In this document: in pieces, positions 1-7,411 of the stretch
Layout of the letters: the number at the start of each line of letters is the position of its first letter
Position numbering within the stretch: position 1 is the first letter of the stretch
NCBI RefSeq assembly: GCF_003390335.1
Contig: NZ_QUOU01000001.1
Span: 310,001-374,000, forward strand
DNA: 64,000 bases
Direction: 5' to 3'
Origin: Thalassotalea euphylliae
GTDB taxonomy: Bacteria; Pseudomonadota; Gammaproteobacteria; Enterobacterales; Alteromonadaceae
Position numbers and translations under genes: made by a program
Notes under the pieces: model-generated
What the model saw: the letters and a program-made list of their open reading frames with translations, nothing else
What the model was told of the DNA's origin: nothing
Databases searched by the model: none

Positions 1-632
1 CTACTTGGTTTAATCAACACTGGCTCGGCTGCGATCAATTAGTGCTTGCCAGTGTTGCTCACCAAAATATTGAGGAGTTAATTAAACACTGGGCATTAGC
101 CCAAAAAATACGGTGTCAGCAGGTTAAAACACCAGACAAAGCTTTTGGCGTTACCAATGGTTATGAGCGCTATGAACAACTCGGCGTTGACCGTTGGCTC
201 GCGGTGCTGGGCGCCAGTAAGCGATTTGCCAATCAAGCTTGTATCGTGGTTGATACCGGTACAGCCACCACGATTGATTACATAGACTCGAACGGTTGTC
301 ACCAAGGTGGGTGGATTTTAGCGGGTATTGAAACCTTGTTTAACAGCATTCAAGCAAACACGGCGAATGTTCGTGGCGATAGAATACAAATAAACTCGCT
401 TGGTTTCGGCCGTAATACCAACGATAACTTGGCACAAGCAGCTTGGGCATCAACCGTTGGTTTGATTAAACAAGCGATGCTCACTGCTGAGCAATTAAAC
501 GATGTAACCCCTTTATTGGTGATCACCGGTGGTAATGGTGAGCGCATTGCACAAATGCTAGATATAGACTCAACACGCGTTCACTACGTACCTGCAATCG
601 TGTTTGAGGGTCTCGCTTGTTATTTAGCTTGA
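1..632 (+). CDS. coaX: Type III pantothenate kinase, 3' part (5' end outside window)
   Basis: Phosphorylates pantothenate, the first step of coenzyme A synthesis, in the cytosol. The reading frame is already open at base 3, and coding similarity continues upstream of the GTG at 42, so that GTG is internal and the true start lies left of the window. Visible CoaX features are DTGTATTID (ASKHA phosphate-binding motif), a GGWILAGI segment with the conserved glycines, and ITGGNG near the C-terminus. About 209 residues of a roughly 240-260 residue family are present. The position just before the tRNA-Thr/Tyr/Gly/Thr-tufB cluster equals the place of the unrelated coaA kinase in E. coli, which supports the assignment. 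Type I (coaA) is excluded because the motifs are of the ASKHA type. Confidence 0.93.
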   Translation, partial: TWFNQHWLGCDQLVLASVAHQNIEELIKHWALAQKIRCQQVKTPDKAFGVTNGYERYEQLGVDRWLAVLGASKRFANQACIVVDTGTATTIDYIDSNGCHQGGWILAGIETLFNSIQANTANVRGDRIQINSLGFGRNTNDNLAQAAWASTVGLIKQAMLTAEQLNDVTPLLVITGGNGERIAQMLDIDSTRVHYVPAIVFEGLACYLA

Positions 633-742
633 ATTTAGTGCAGTTAAGGCGTAAGTTTTATGCTGATTTTATTGTTTGTTAGCACTTTCGCATAAAAAAG
701 CAGCAAACGAGCTAAAATCGTAAGTTTTTTATTAACAGCTAT

Positions 743-771
743 TGCAAGCACAAAAACATTACACTAGAATG
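743..771 (+). promoter_or_regulatory. Sigma-70 promoter of the tRNA-tufB operon
   Basis: TTGCAA at 743-748, a 17-bp spacer and TAGAAT at 766-771 lie just before tRNA-Thr. The bases after the -10 box are GC-rich (GCGCACCAC), as in stringently controlled stable RNA promoters. The tRNAs and tufB probably form one transcript, as in E. coli. Confidence 0.75.
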
Positions 772-789
772 CGCACCACTTAATGTAGT

Positions 790-865
<76 letters not shown>

Positions 866-907
866 TTAATTTTCACTTTGTTAGCAAAGTGAAAGTAAAA
901 GATTATT

Positions 908-992
908 GGAGGGGTTCCCGAGTGGCCAAAGGGATCAGACTGTAAATCTGACGGCTCCGCCTTCGGTGGTTCGAATCCACCTCCCTCCACCA
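908..992 (+). tRNA. tRNA-Tyr (anticodon GTA)
   Basis: 85-nt class II tRNA with a long variable arm (around ACGGCTCCGCCTTCGG), anticodon loop CTGTAAA giving GTA, acceptor GGAGGGG and encoded CCA. It equals tyrU of the E. coli cluster. Confidence 0.97.
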
Positions 993-1022
993 TTTTTTGC
1001 AGAGATAGTCTGGTTATAGTAA

Positions 1023-1097
1023 GCGGGTGTCGTATACTGGCTATTACCTTAGCCTTCCAAGCTAATGAAGCGGGTTCGATTCCCGCCACCCGCTCCA
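1023..1097 (+). tRNA. tRNA-Gly (anticodon TCC)
   Basis: 75 nt with acceptor GCGGGTG/CACCCGC, anticodon loop CTTCCAA giving TCC, a T arm with GGTTCGATTCC and encoded CCA. It equals glyT of the cluster. Confidence 0.97.
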
Positions 1098-1117
1098 ATC
1101 TTTGTAAGTATGTGTGT

Positions 1118-1193
1118 GCTGATATAGCTCAGTTGGTAGAGCGCACCCTTGGTAAGGGTGAGGTCGGCAGTTCGAATCTGCCTATTAGCACCA
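1118..1193 (+). tRNA. tRNA-Thr (anticodon GGT)
   Basis: 76 nt with acceptor GCTGATA/TATTAGC (one G-U pair), anticodon loop CTTGGTAA giving GGT, and encoded CCA. It equals thrT, directly upstream of tufB. Confidence 0.97.
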
Positions 1194-1266
1194 GTTCTTA
1201 GATCCTCTATTCCCTCGCTATCTTTTAAATTTATTTATAACTTAATTTACCTTGAGGTATTTAAAA

Positions 1267-2451
1267 GTGGCTAAAGAAAAATTTGAACGTTCGAAACCGC
1301 ACGTAAACGTTGGTACTATCGGACACGTTGACCACGGTAAAACTACTTTAACAGCTGCTATCTCTGCAGTATTAACAAAAACTCACGGTGGTGAAGTAAA
1401 AGATTTCGCTCAAATCGATAACGCTCCAGAAGAGCGTGAGCGTGGTATTACAATCAATACTTCTCACATCGAGTACGACACAGAAACACGTCACTACGCA
1501 CACGTAGACTGTCCAGGTCACGCCGATTACGTTAAAAACATGATCACTGGTGCTGCACAAATGGACGGCGCAATCTTAGTATGTGCTGCGACTGACGGTC
1601 CAATGCCACAAACTCGTGAGCACATCCTTCTTTCTCGCCAAGTAGGTGTACCTTACATCATCGTATTCATGAACAAATGTGACATGGTAGATGACGAAGA
1701 GTTACTTGAGTTAGTAGAAATGGAAATCCGTGAACTACTTTCTGAATACGACTTCCCAGGTGATGACTTACCAGTAGTAGCTGGTTCAGCATTAGGCGCA
1801 CTTAACGGTGAAGCACAGTGGGAAGAGAAAGTATTAGAACTTGCTAACCACTTAGACACATACATTCCAGAGCCAGAGCGTGCAATCGACGGTGACTTCA
1901 TTTTACCAATCGAAGACGTATTCTCAATCCAAGGCCGTGGTACTGTAGTAACAGGTCGTGTTGAGCGTGGTATCATCACAGTAGGTGACGACGTAGAAAT
2001 CGTAGGTATCAAAGAAACTACAACTACTACTTGTACTGGTGTTGAAATGTTCCGTAAACTTCTTGACGAAGGTCGTGCGGGTGAGAACTGTGGTGTTCTT
2101 CTTCGTGGTACTAAGCGTGACGAAGTACAACGTGGTCAAGTACTATGTAAGCCTGGTTCAATCAACCCACACACTAAGTTCGAGTCAGAAGTATACGTAT
2201 TGACTAAAGACGAAGGTGGCCGTCACACGCCATTCTTCAAAGGCTACCGTCCACAGTTCTACTTCCGTACAACTGACATCACTGGTGCTGTAGAGCTTCC
2301 AGAAGGTGTAGAAATGGTAATGCCTGGCGACAACTTGAAGTTTGTTGTTGAGCTAATCAACCCAATCGCGATGGACGAAGGTTTACGCTTCGCTATCCGT
2401 GAAGGTGGCCGCACAGTAGGTGCTGGTGTTGTATCTAAAATCATCGAATAA
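1267..2451 (+). CDS. tufB: Elongation factor Tu, copy 1
   Basis: Delivers aminoacyl-tRNA to the ribosome as a GTPase in the cytosol. 394 residues. The P-loop GHVDHGKT, the DCPGH motif and NKCD are present, followed by the two beta-barrel domains. The start is taken at GTG 1267 because GAGG at 1254-1257 gives good spacing and the protein then begins like all EF-Tu; an upstream TTG at 1252 is rejected. It follows four tRNAs, as in E. coli tufB. The coding sequence is almost identical to the copy at 48746 (three base differences seen by eye apart from the start codon), which indicates ongoing gene conversion. The very even codon use fits a highly expressed gene. Confidence 0.98.
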   Translation: MAKEKFERSKPHVNVGTIGHVDHGKTTLTAAISAVLTKTHGGEVKDFAQIDNAPEERERGITINTSHIEYDTETRHYAHVDCPGHADYVKNMITGAAQMDGAILVCAATDGPMPQTREHILLSRQVGVPYIIVFMNKCDMVDDEELLELVEMEIRELLSEYDFPGDDLPVVAGSALGALNGEAQWEEKVLELANHLDTYIPEPERAIDGDFILPIEDVFSIQGRGTVVTGRVERGIITVGDDVEIVGIKETTTTTCTGVEMFRKLLDEGRAGENCGVLLRGTKRDEVQRGQVLCKPGSINPHTKFESEVYVLTKDEGGRHTPFFKGYRPQFYFRTTDITGAVELPEGVEMVMPGDNLKFVVELINPIAMDEGLRFAIREGGRTVGAGVVSKIIE

Positions 2452-2480
2452 TATCGATAGATTCTAGAATACACGTTGAG

Positions 2481-2503
2481 AAGGTCGCGCAAGCGGCCTT
2501 TTT
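2481..2503 (+). terminator. Intrinsic terminator after tufB
   Basis: Stem AAGGTCGC / GCGGCCTT with loop GCAA, followed by TTT. This hairpin is the core of the repeated tail units found further downstream. Confidence 0.85.
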
Positions 2504-2629
2504 CGCGTTTGGCGTATAGTAAATTTTTGTTGCAACAGAGCCAACGGTATTAGGTGCTGGTGTTGTATCGCTATCCCAAAGAGAAGCATCGACTAATTTG
2601 TCTAGAACAAATTATACCAATTGAAATAA

Positions 2630-3205
2630 TTATCTGACCACTTGAATCCAATCGCGAGTACAAAGTTTTTTCACTCTATCAATATCCGAAATGAATGTGT
2701 TCCAAGCGACTGAAACCTGCTCTACTATTTCATCAAACCCGCTGAATACACGATTAGATAAACAGTGCTGGCGTAACCATTGCCACACTTGCTCAATTGG
2801 GTTTAGCTCTGGTGAATAGGGTGGCAACTTGATTAGCGTAAGATTAGAAAATGGACTAGCTGTATCCATTGTATGCCACCCCGCACCATCAATGATAACC
2901 ACCGCATGTCTACCCTGAGGTGTAGCTTTGGATATTTGAGACAAGTGCTCTGTCATCATCGCTTTATTGACGAGCGGCGTAATTAGCGCTTCGGTTTGGC
3001 CTGTTGAAGGACAAACAGCACCAAATAAATAGCCATAGTCAAACTGCTGCTGCCTTACCACTCTGGGGCGACTCCCTTTCTTAGCCCATAATCTTGTCAC
3101 TTGGTTTTGCTGTCCAAAACGCGCTTCATCTTGAAACCATACATCAATGTCTTCGGGCTGAACGTGCCATGGAGTGTTACGGATCGTTTCCAGTCGGAAG
3201 GTTTT
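2630..3205 (-). CDS. IS630-family transposase, DDE catalytic part (other frame, no own start)
   Basis: The frame is open from the T5A5 run at about 3205. It carries the DDE catalytic set: Asp in WFQDEARFG, Asp in VVIIDGAGWH and Glu in SPELNPIEQVW. A GTG at 3100 could start translation but would omit the first catalytic Asp, so independent expression would not give an active enzyme. The part lies in the +1 frame relative to the N-terminal half. Removing one base from the homopolymer run restores a single protein reading AVFKTFRLETIR across the junction. Whether this is a programmed shift or a mutation cannot be decided from one copy. Confidence 0.8.
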   Translation of the reverse strand, partial: KTFRLETIRNTPWHVQPEDIDVWFQDEARFGQQNQVTRLWAKKGSRPRVVRQQQFDYGYLFGAVCPSTGQTEALITPLVNKAMMTEHLSQISKATPQGRHAVVIIDGAGWHTMDTASPFSNLTLIKLPPYSPELNPIEQVWQWLRQHCLSNRVFSGFDEIVEQVSVAWNTFISDIDRVKKLCTRDWIQVVR

Positions 3206-3659
3206 TAAAAACCGCTTGGGCTTGTTCGGATTGCTTAGGATGCTTGGAGCGGCTCGTTATCCAACTAAATCCAAGTGCATGTAATAAGTGGTAAATATTG
3301 CGCAGTGAATAGGAGACATCAAATTTTTTATCGATGAATTTTTGAATATCTTCCCCAATCAGCCTGCCACCACTGTCTTTTTCGACATGAGATAACACAA
3401 ATGCTGACAATTGGTTCAGTTGCGCTTGTGATAGTTTCGAGGGTCTACCTGTATTTACTTTGGTTTGCAGCCCTTTAAGCCCACCAGAGAGATACTTATT
3501 AACCCATTTATTAACACTACCGCGAGCAACACCAAGCAATTTAGCTATTTGTGCTCTATTTTGGCCGAGTGAAAAGTGATAAATGGCGAGCAATCTTATT
3601 CGGACTCTCGCATCACTCTCTTGTTGGGCAAGTTTTTTTAATTCTATTGGTTGATGCAT
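3177..3659 (-). CDS. IS630-family transposase, N-terminal DNA-binding part
   Basis: 160 residues. The helix-turn-helix region (about residues 15-60, with AQIAKLLGVARGSVNKW and a GRPSKLS linker) is the winged-helix DNA-binding half typical of IS630 transposases. It stops just after KNLPTGNDP. The continuation of the family sequence is in another frame starting in the T5A5 run at 3202-3211. Either one extra base inactivated this copy, or the ribosome shifts frame there as in some IS630 elements. Confidence 0.85.
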   Translation of the reverse strand: MHQPIELKKLAQQESDARVRIRLLAIYHFSLGQNRAQIAKLLGVARGSVNKWVNKYLSGGLKGLQTKVNTGRPSKLSQAQLNQLSAFVLSHVEKDSGGRLIGEDIQKFIDKKFDVSYSLRNIYHLLHALGFSWITSRSKHPKQSEQAQAVFKNLPTGNDP

Positions 3660-3876
3660 GATGATCTAATCATTGAAAAATCATAACTATTAGATCACAT
3701 GTTTATTTCAATTGGTATTAGAACGCACAAAGTGCGGCCCCAGCGGGGTGAGGGCAGGGATAGCCCGAATACCAATCATCGATAGATGCTAGCATACACG
3801 TTGAGAAGGTCGCGAAAGCGGCCTTTTTTGCGTTTGGGGGTTGGTAAAATTGTGGTGCCATTTAACGCAGCTGATA

Positions 3877-4022
3877 TAGGCACTGGTGTTGTATCGCTGT
3901 ACCTCAAAGAAGCATCGACCAATCCCGGTAGGTGCTAGAATACACGTTGAGAAGGTCGCGAGAACGGCCTTTTTTGCATTTGGGAATTAGTAAAGCTGGA
4001 TGCCACTGAAAGCCTGTAAAAA
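3877..4022 (+). repeat. Decayed tuf-tail repeat, unit 3
   Basis: Starts TAGGCACTGGTGTTGTATC, like the tuf 3' end, and ends with a terminator copy at 3952-3975 (AAGGTCG ... CGGCCTT TTTT). It is more diverged than unit 2. Confidence 0.8.
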
Positions 4023-4135
4023 CAGGTGCTGGTATTGTATTGCTATACCTCAAGAAACATCGGCTAATCTTGGGTAGCTGTTTGAATATGCATTAAGAAA
4101 GCTGCGAGAGCTGCTTTCGATGTATTTTGGACATA
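4023..4135 (+). repeat. Decayed tuf-tail repeat, unit 4
   Basis: Starts AGGTGCTGGTATTGTATT and ends with a diverged hairpin GAAAGC T GC GAGA GC T GCTTTC at about 4098-4119. Bases on both sides of the stem have changed, yet it still pairs. Together with units 2 and 3 this fills the 448-bp gene-free stretch 3721-4168. Confidence 0.75.
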
Positions 4136-4168
4136 GTAAACAGAACCCTCGCATTTAGGATATAAAAA

Positions 4169-6001
4169 CTATCGTTGATGGAAGGAGAAAAAATCTTCAT
4201 GTTGCTGATTGTTAAAAAATCCCGCGATAACTTTGGGGGCCTTAAAGTGGCGCATATGAGGCCCCAGATCTTTGCTAAATTTGAAGCTACTACCTGCTAG
4301 ATTGTGCCCTCCCCAATCGGTTGAACATTCAACAACCGTTAACTTTTCTATGCTGTCTTTCCATGCTGCACAGCGGTGATCTTTACCTTTGATATAAGTG
4401 TTTTTCATTATCATTGGGTTAATATCTGCAGTCAGCATGTTAATGGTATCCCTAAAGCTGAGCTGTTTGGCTTGAGGGTTGCCTTTATATGGCTGCTTAT
4501 TGTCTGCTTTGTTTTGTAATACAAGGATTGGACGATGTGCCGTTGGCGAGCATTCTCTATCTCGCCATGCAAAATTCGCTGTCGCCACGGCAGTTAGCGC
4601 ATAACTGTAATCACAATAATAATCTTGTGCTGCTGCGCCACCATGTGAATAGCCCATTACAAAAATGCGGTTAGCATGATCCGGAAATTGCGCTTTAAGC
4701 TGGTGAATAAAGAGTTCGTCAAACTGATCAGTAACACTCTTAGCGTTAACATTCCATTGTGGATAGACATAGATAAAGTTATAGCCATTGTTAAAGCTGC
4801 TGGCCTCTATCATCTCGTGCATATTGCGAGCGGTATAACCTTTACCATTAAAAACAATAACGAGTGAACCCGGTTTTTTGCTTGGCTTTAACGGCTTAGT
4901 GATAAAAAACGCGTGCTTCTTCTTGTTTCTGGTATATAAGCGCTTTTCAAACTTTACTTTACCTGCTTTTGGCTTATTCGCGCTCTTATTATTTGTTGCT
5001 TTTGCCGTTTTATCTTGATTATTGTTAACTTGCTTGTGAGCCTTAGCGGCTAAAAATTGCTTTGTTTGGTTGATTTCATCATTTGATTTTTTCTCACCTG
5101 GTCCTGTGTATTGTTGAAAGAACTTAAACAAAAAATCTGTGGTGTTAATTTCGGTGTTGGCTTTTCCAAACACTTCTGGCTTAAACGCTCTTGCGCCTGG
5201 CCAAGAGTGACCTGCTCCTTTTAATATGCAACCAATTACCTTGGACGTCTTTTTACGGTTTTGGTGACGCTGGCAGTTAACGGTTTTTAAATTAACCACA
5301 GTGTCTTTATGCGTTTTGACATTATTGGCGTTGACGAAAAAGCTCATACTGTCTTTGTAAGATCGAATGTTGTATTTACCACCACCGTCAAATGGCACGT
5401 ATTTGTCATCTGTTCCTTGGAAAATAGTAATGGGTGTTTTGTATTTTGGGGAGCAAGCCTTGATGTTCATTGAGTGGGCGACAATACCAGCAGCAGCAAT
5501 TTGCTGGCCAAACTGACAATAGGCTAAGGCAGCCATTTGAGCACCATTAGAAAACCCCATAGTGTAAATCTTGTGCTTATTAATGGGGTGCCTCGCTGGA
5601 ATAGTATTAAGCAGGGTAGCTAAAAATGCTTTATCGTCAGCACTTTTATTTTTTGAGCCCAACCCTTTGCCTACATTCCAGCTTTTATTCAAGGCATTTG
5701 GAAAAATCAAGACATAGTTAAAAGCATCAGCTTTTTTCTCTGGTTGTAGTAACCATTTTATACCGTTGGCGTCAGACTCAAAGCCATGAAAAGTCACTAC
5801 AGCCGGGTATTTTTTCTTTAAATTAATGCCTTTGGGCAGGTACACATAATATTCCCTTTCCTTGCCATTCACTTTAATGGTCTGTTTGTAATATTTTGCT
5901 TTTTCTAAAGTTTTTGCATAAACCTTAAAAGGTGAAGCCAGAAGAGTGAGCGATAAGGCAAGGCTGACAAGCAGCGCCATCAATGTGCGACAGTAAAGCA
6001 T
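4169..6001 (-). CDS. Secreted protein with two tandem PHB-depolymerase/feruloyl-esterase-like domains
   Basis: 610 residues. A signal peptide covers about residues 1-29 (cleavage after VYA). Domain 1 (about 35-300) is an alpha/beta hydrolase of the LpqC/CE1 esterase type, with FHGF near 71-74 (oxyanion region), nucleophile Ser151 in GFSNG, Asp198/199 and His265 in GAGHSWPG. A Lys/Asn-rich linker runs about 300-350. Domain 2 (about 352-600) repeats the fold with Ser452 in GYSHG, Asp500 and His566 in WGGHNLAG, so both copies keep a plausible triad. It probably cleaves ester bonds in a polymer (polyhydroxyalkanoate or acylated polysaccharide) outside the cytoplasm. The substrate is unknown. It is transcribed away from the glycan locus. 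Confidence 0.8.
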   Translation of the reverse strand: MLYCRTLMALLVSLALSLTLLASPFKVYAKTLEKAKYYKQTIKVNGKEREYYVYLPKGINLKKKYPAVVTFHGFESDANGIKWLLQPEKKADAFNYVLIFPNALNKSWNVGKGLGSKNKSADDKAFLATLLNTIPARHPINKHKIYTMGFSNGAQMAALAYCQFGQQIAAAGIVAHSMNIKACSPKYKTPITIFQGTDDKYVPFDGGGKYNIRSYKDSMSFFVNANNVKTHKDTVVNLKTVNCQRHQNRKKTSKVIGCILKGAGHSWPGARAFKPEVFGKANTEINTTDFLFKFFQQYTGPGEKKSNDEINQTKQFLAAKAHKQVNNNQDKTAKATNNKSANKPKAGKVKFEKRLYTRNKKKHAFFITKPLKPSKKPGSLVIVFNGKGYTARNMHEMIEASSFNNGYNFIYVYPQWNVNAKSVTDQFDELFIHQLKAQFPDHANRIFVMGYSHGGAAAQDYYCDYSYALTAVATANFAWRDRECSPTAHRPILVLQNKADNKQPYKGNPQAKQLSFRDTINMLTADINPMIMKNTYIKGKDHRCAAWKDSIEKLTVVECSTDWGGHNLAGSSFKFSKDLGPHMRHFKAPKVIAGFFNNQQHEDFFSFHQR

Positions 6002-6015
6002 ATTCGATCCGTGAA

Positions 6016-6045
6016 TTGACTAGTCGATGATTATCACAGTATAGC
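6016..6045 (+). promoter_or_regulatory. Possible promoter in the divergent 82-bp gap
   Basis: TTGACT at 6016-6021, an 18-bp spacer and TATAGC at 6040-6045 face the gene at 6084. A GACTAGTC palindrome overlaps the -35 box. Confidence 0.4.
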
Positions 6046-6083
6046 AAAGGATTGAATTTAGCTGATGGTTGGCGAGAAAACTG

Positions 6084-7124
6084 ATGTTATGGAATAACAA
6101 GGTTCTGTTTTTAAAGTGTATTTTTTTCGTATTTTTGTTGTTGAATGACTCCTTATTGGCTCAAGAACATCCGCCAGTTTCAGATGGCGCTTATTATAAT
6201 TTCATTGTGCCACTGGCTGAAAAAAGCAAAGCAAAGCAAGGTTTTGCTTTGCAAAATTTCGAACTTAGCCCAGAAGATGAATCTGAAATCATGCGAGCCA
6301 TCAAAAGCTCTTTTGCGCTTCCCTTTGAAGAGTGGATGCAGAAAAAACACGACTCAGAATGGCGTAATTTGATTGCTGGGTTTAGTGGTGGTTTTAGCAT
6401 GGGATACCCGCTAACTCGCACAAAGTCTCAGCAAGGTTCAGGCCGGCAAGGTAATTTGAACGTTAATAATATTACCTATTCAGCATCGCTAAAATACAAA
6501 CCTTTAGGGAATTGGTTTATTAGTGCTGCGGCAACCAAATACAAATACGCTGAATTACAGCGCTCTTGGAATCCAGATTTTGTTTACACTTTTGGCTACA
6601 GTGACTGGCGCCCCTATACGCTGAGTTTAGTGTATGCCAACTATGGGGGGAACCGCTTTAATCCAGATCGAAGCGCAGGTGAAAAGGCGACTATTTTCAA
6701 ACAAGGCGCGTGGACGCTAGGCTGGAAATTTCCAATTGAGAAGAAGTATTCTAAATACCTTACCTTCAGTGAAAAAGGCTCGATTGGGTGTAATACGGGT
6801 TACACCGTGGTGCCTGAGTATTTTGACGCTGCTACCAATGGCTTAAAGAAATGGAAGCGCACGTTAAGTTTTGGCTGTAAGTTCACTATTGTCGGGGCTT
6901 GGTATGTCAATTTCACCGCCTTTCATTATCTTGATAAAAGCCAGCAACAGCCTTGGAATCCAGATTATACCTACGGCTTTGGATATTTTGATTGGCGGCC
7001 CGGAACTGTCACAATTCAATACAATAACTACTCTGGCAATCGCTGGCTTGGTCGAGAGCCGTCAAATGGCACGGGTGAGTTTAAAAATGGCGGTTTGAGT
7101 GTCGCTTGGTCCTGGTCTTTTTAA
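6084..7124 (+). CDS. Exported protein with duplicated Trp/Tyr-rich beta motif, function unknown
   Basis: 346 residues from ATG 6084. A TTG at 6069 could add five residues, but the ATG gives a clean signal peptide (MLWNNKVLFLKC... cleaved near LLAQ, about residue 27). The mature part has a repeated segment with the pattern WNPDxxYxFGYxDWRPxTxxxxYxNYxGNR, seen at about residues 155-190 and again at about 293-330, separated by about 140 residues. Alternating aromatic/polar strands and a C-terminal Trp-Phe (WSWSF at the end) are typical of outer-membrane beta-barrels. I do not recognise the family. It is divergent from the double esterase and upstream of the glycan operon, so a role at the cell surface is an inference only. 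Confidence 0.65.
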   Translation: MLWNNKVLFLKCIFFVFLLLNDSLLAQEHPPVSDGAYYNFIVPLAEKSKAKQGFALQNFELSPEDESEIMRAIKSSFALPFEEWMQKKHDSEWRNLIAGFSGGFSMGYPLTRTKSQQGSGRQGNLNVNNITYSASLKYKPLGNWFISAAATKYKYAELQRSWNPDFVYTFGYSDWRPYTLSLVYANYGGNRFNPDRSAGEKATIFKQGAWTLGWKFPIEKKYSKYLTFSEKGSIGCNTGYTVVPEYFDAATNGLKKWKRTLSFGCKFTIVGAWYVNFTAFHYLDKSQQQPWNPDYTYGFGYFDWRPGTVTIQYNNYSGNRWLGREPSNGTGEFKNGGLSVAWSWSF

Positions 7125-7298
7125 CCTTTTTACACCGAAGCCAGCTTAAAAGTGTCGAATAATTTTATACTTGTTTTTGCCTGCTTAACTTCGCTTTTCT
7201 CAATTATATAACTCCCTATAAAAATCAATTTATTTCAATGTATAACAATTATTTAGGTCGCTTCTTGATGCCTGATTGCAAGTGGGTTTTGATTGTTT

Positions 7299-7311
7299 TG
7301 TAAGCGTTTCA
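7299..7311 (+). promoter_or_regulatory. LacI-family-like operator candidate
   Basis: TGTAAGCGTTTCA fits the LacI-family consensus TGNAANCGNTTNCA except for one missing base near the end. It lies about 60 bp upstream of the candidate promoter of the glycan operon. Confidence 0.3.
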
Positions 7312-7356
7312 CTCTGTTTTGACAATGAAGAATGTCAGTTTTTTTATCAAGTTTTC

Positions 7357-7383
7357 TTGCAATTGAAAATTTTCAACTATACT
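7357..7383 (+). promoter_or_regulatory. Candidate promoter of the glycan operon with overlapping palindrome
   Basis: TTGCAA at 7357-7362 and TATACT at 7378-7383 are separated by 15 bp, which is short. The spacer is occupied by the perfect 14-bp palindrome TTGAAAATTTTCAA (7363-7376), a good place for a repressor. It is the only promoter-like site seen in the 287-bp gap before the 22-kb gene run. Confidence 0.45.
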
Positions 7384-7411
7384 TCGAACACAGTTAGTCA
7401 GAACAAATTCC

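Larger units (their letters stand above)
2615..3717 (-). mobile_element. IS630-like insertion sequence (1103 bp)
   Basis: Ends are perfect inverted repeats TACCAATTGAAATAA / TTATTTCAATTGGTA. The element is flanked by TTA at 2612-2614 and 3718-3720. The uninterrupted sequence (CAAATTAGAACGC) exists at about 50243 after the second tuf gene, so the insertion boundaries are directly visible. The target duplication is TTA, or TA if one end base is assigned to the element; TA targets are typical of the IS630/Tc1-mariner superfamily. It encodes a two-part DDE transposase on the minus strand. Confidence 0.93.
2551..3876 (+). repeat. Decayed tuf-tail repeat, unit 2 (split by an IS)
   Basis: Starts with TAGGTGCTGGTGTTGTATC, the last coding bases of tuf, followed by a diverged continuation. 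It then runs to a copy of the tufB terminator (AAGGTCGC GAAA GCGGCCTT TTTT at 3806-3829). A 1103-bp insertion sequence (2615-3717) lies inside it. The stretch 3721-3790 also contains short hairpins (GCAC/GTGC, CCCC/GGGG, GGGC/GCCC). The same unit without the IS occurs at 50177 after the second tuf gene. Confidence 0.85.

Noticed and set aside
1372..2492. Several minus-strand frames inside both tuf genes
   Set aside because: They are shadows of strongly codon-biased coding DNA and repeat exactly at both copies.
2551..4135. CRISPR array
   Set aside because: Units are 110-220 bp, degenerate and contain tuf coding ends and terminators; there are no regular spacers and no cas genes.
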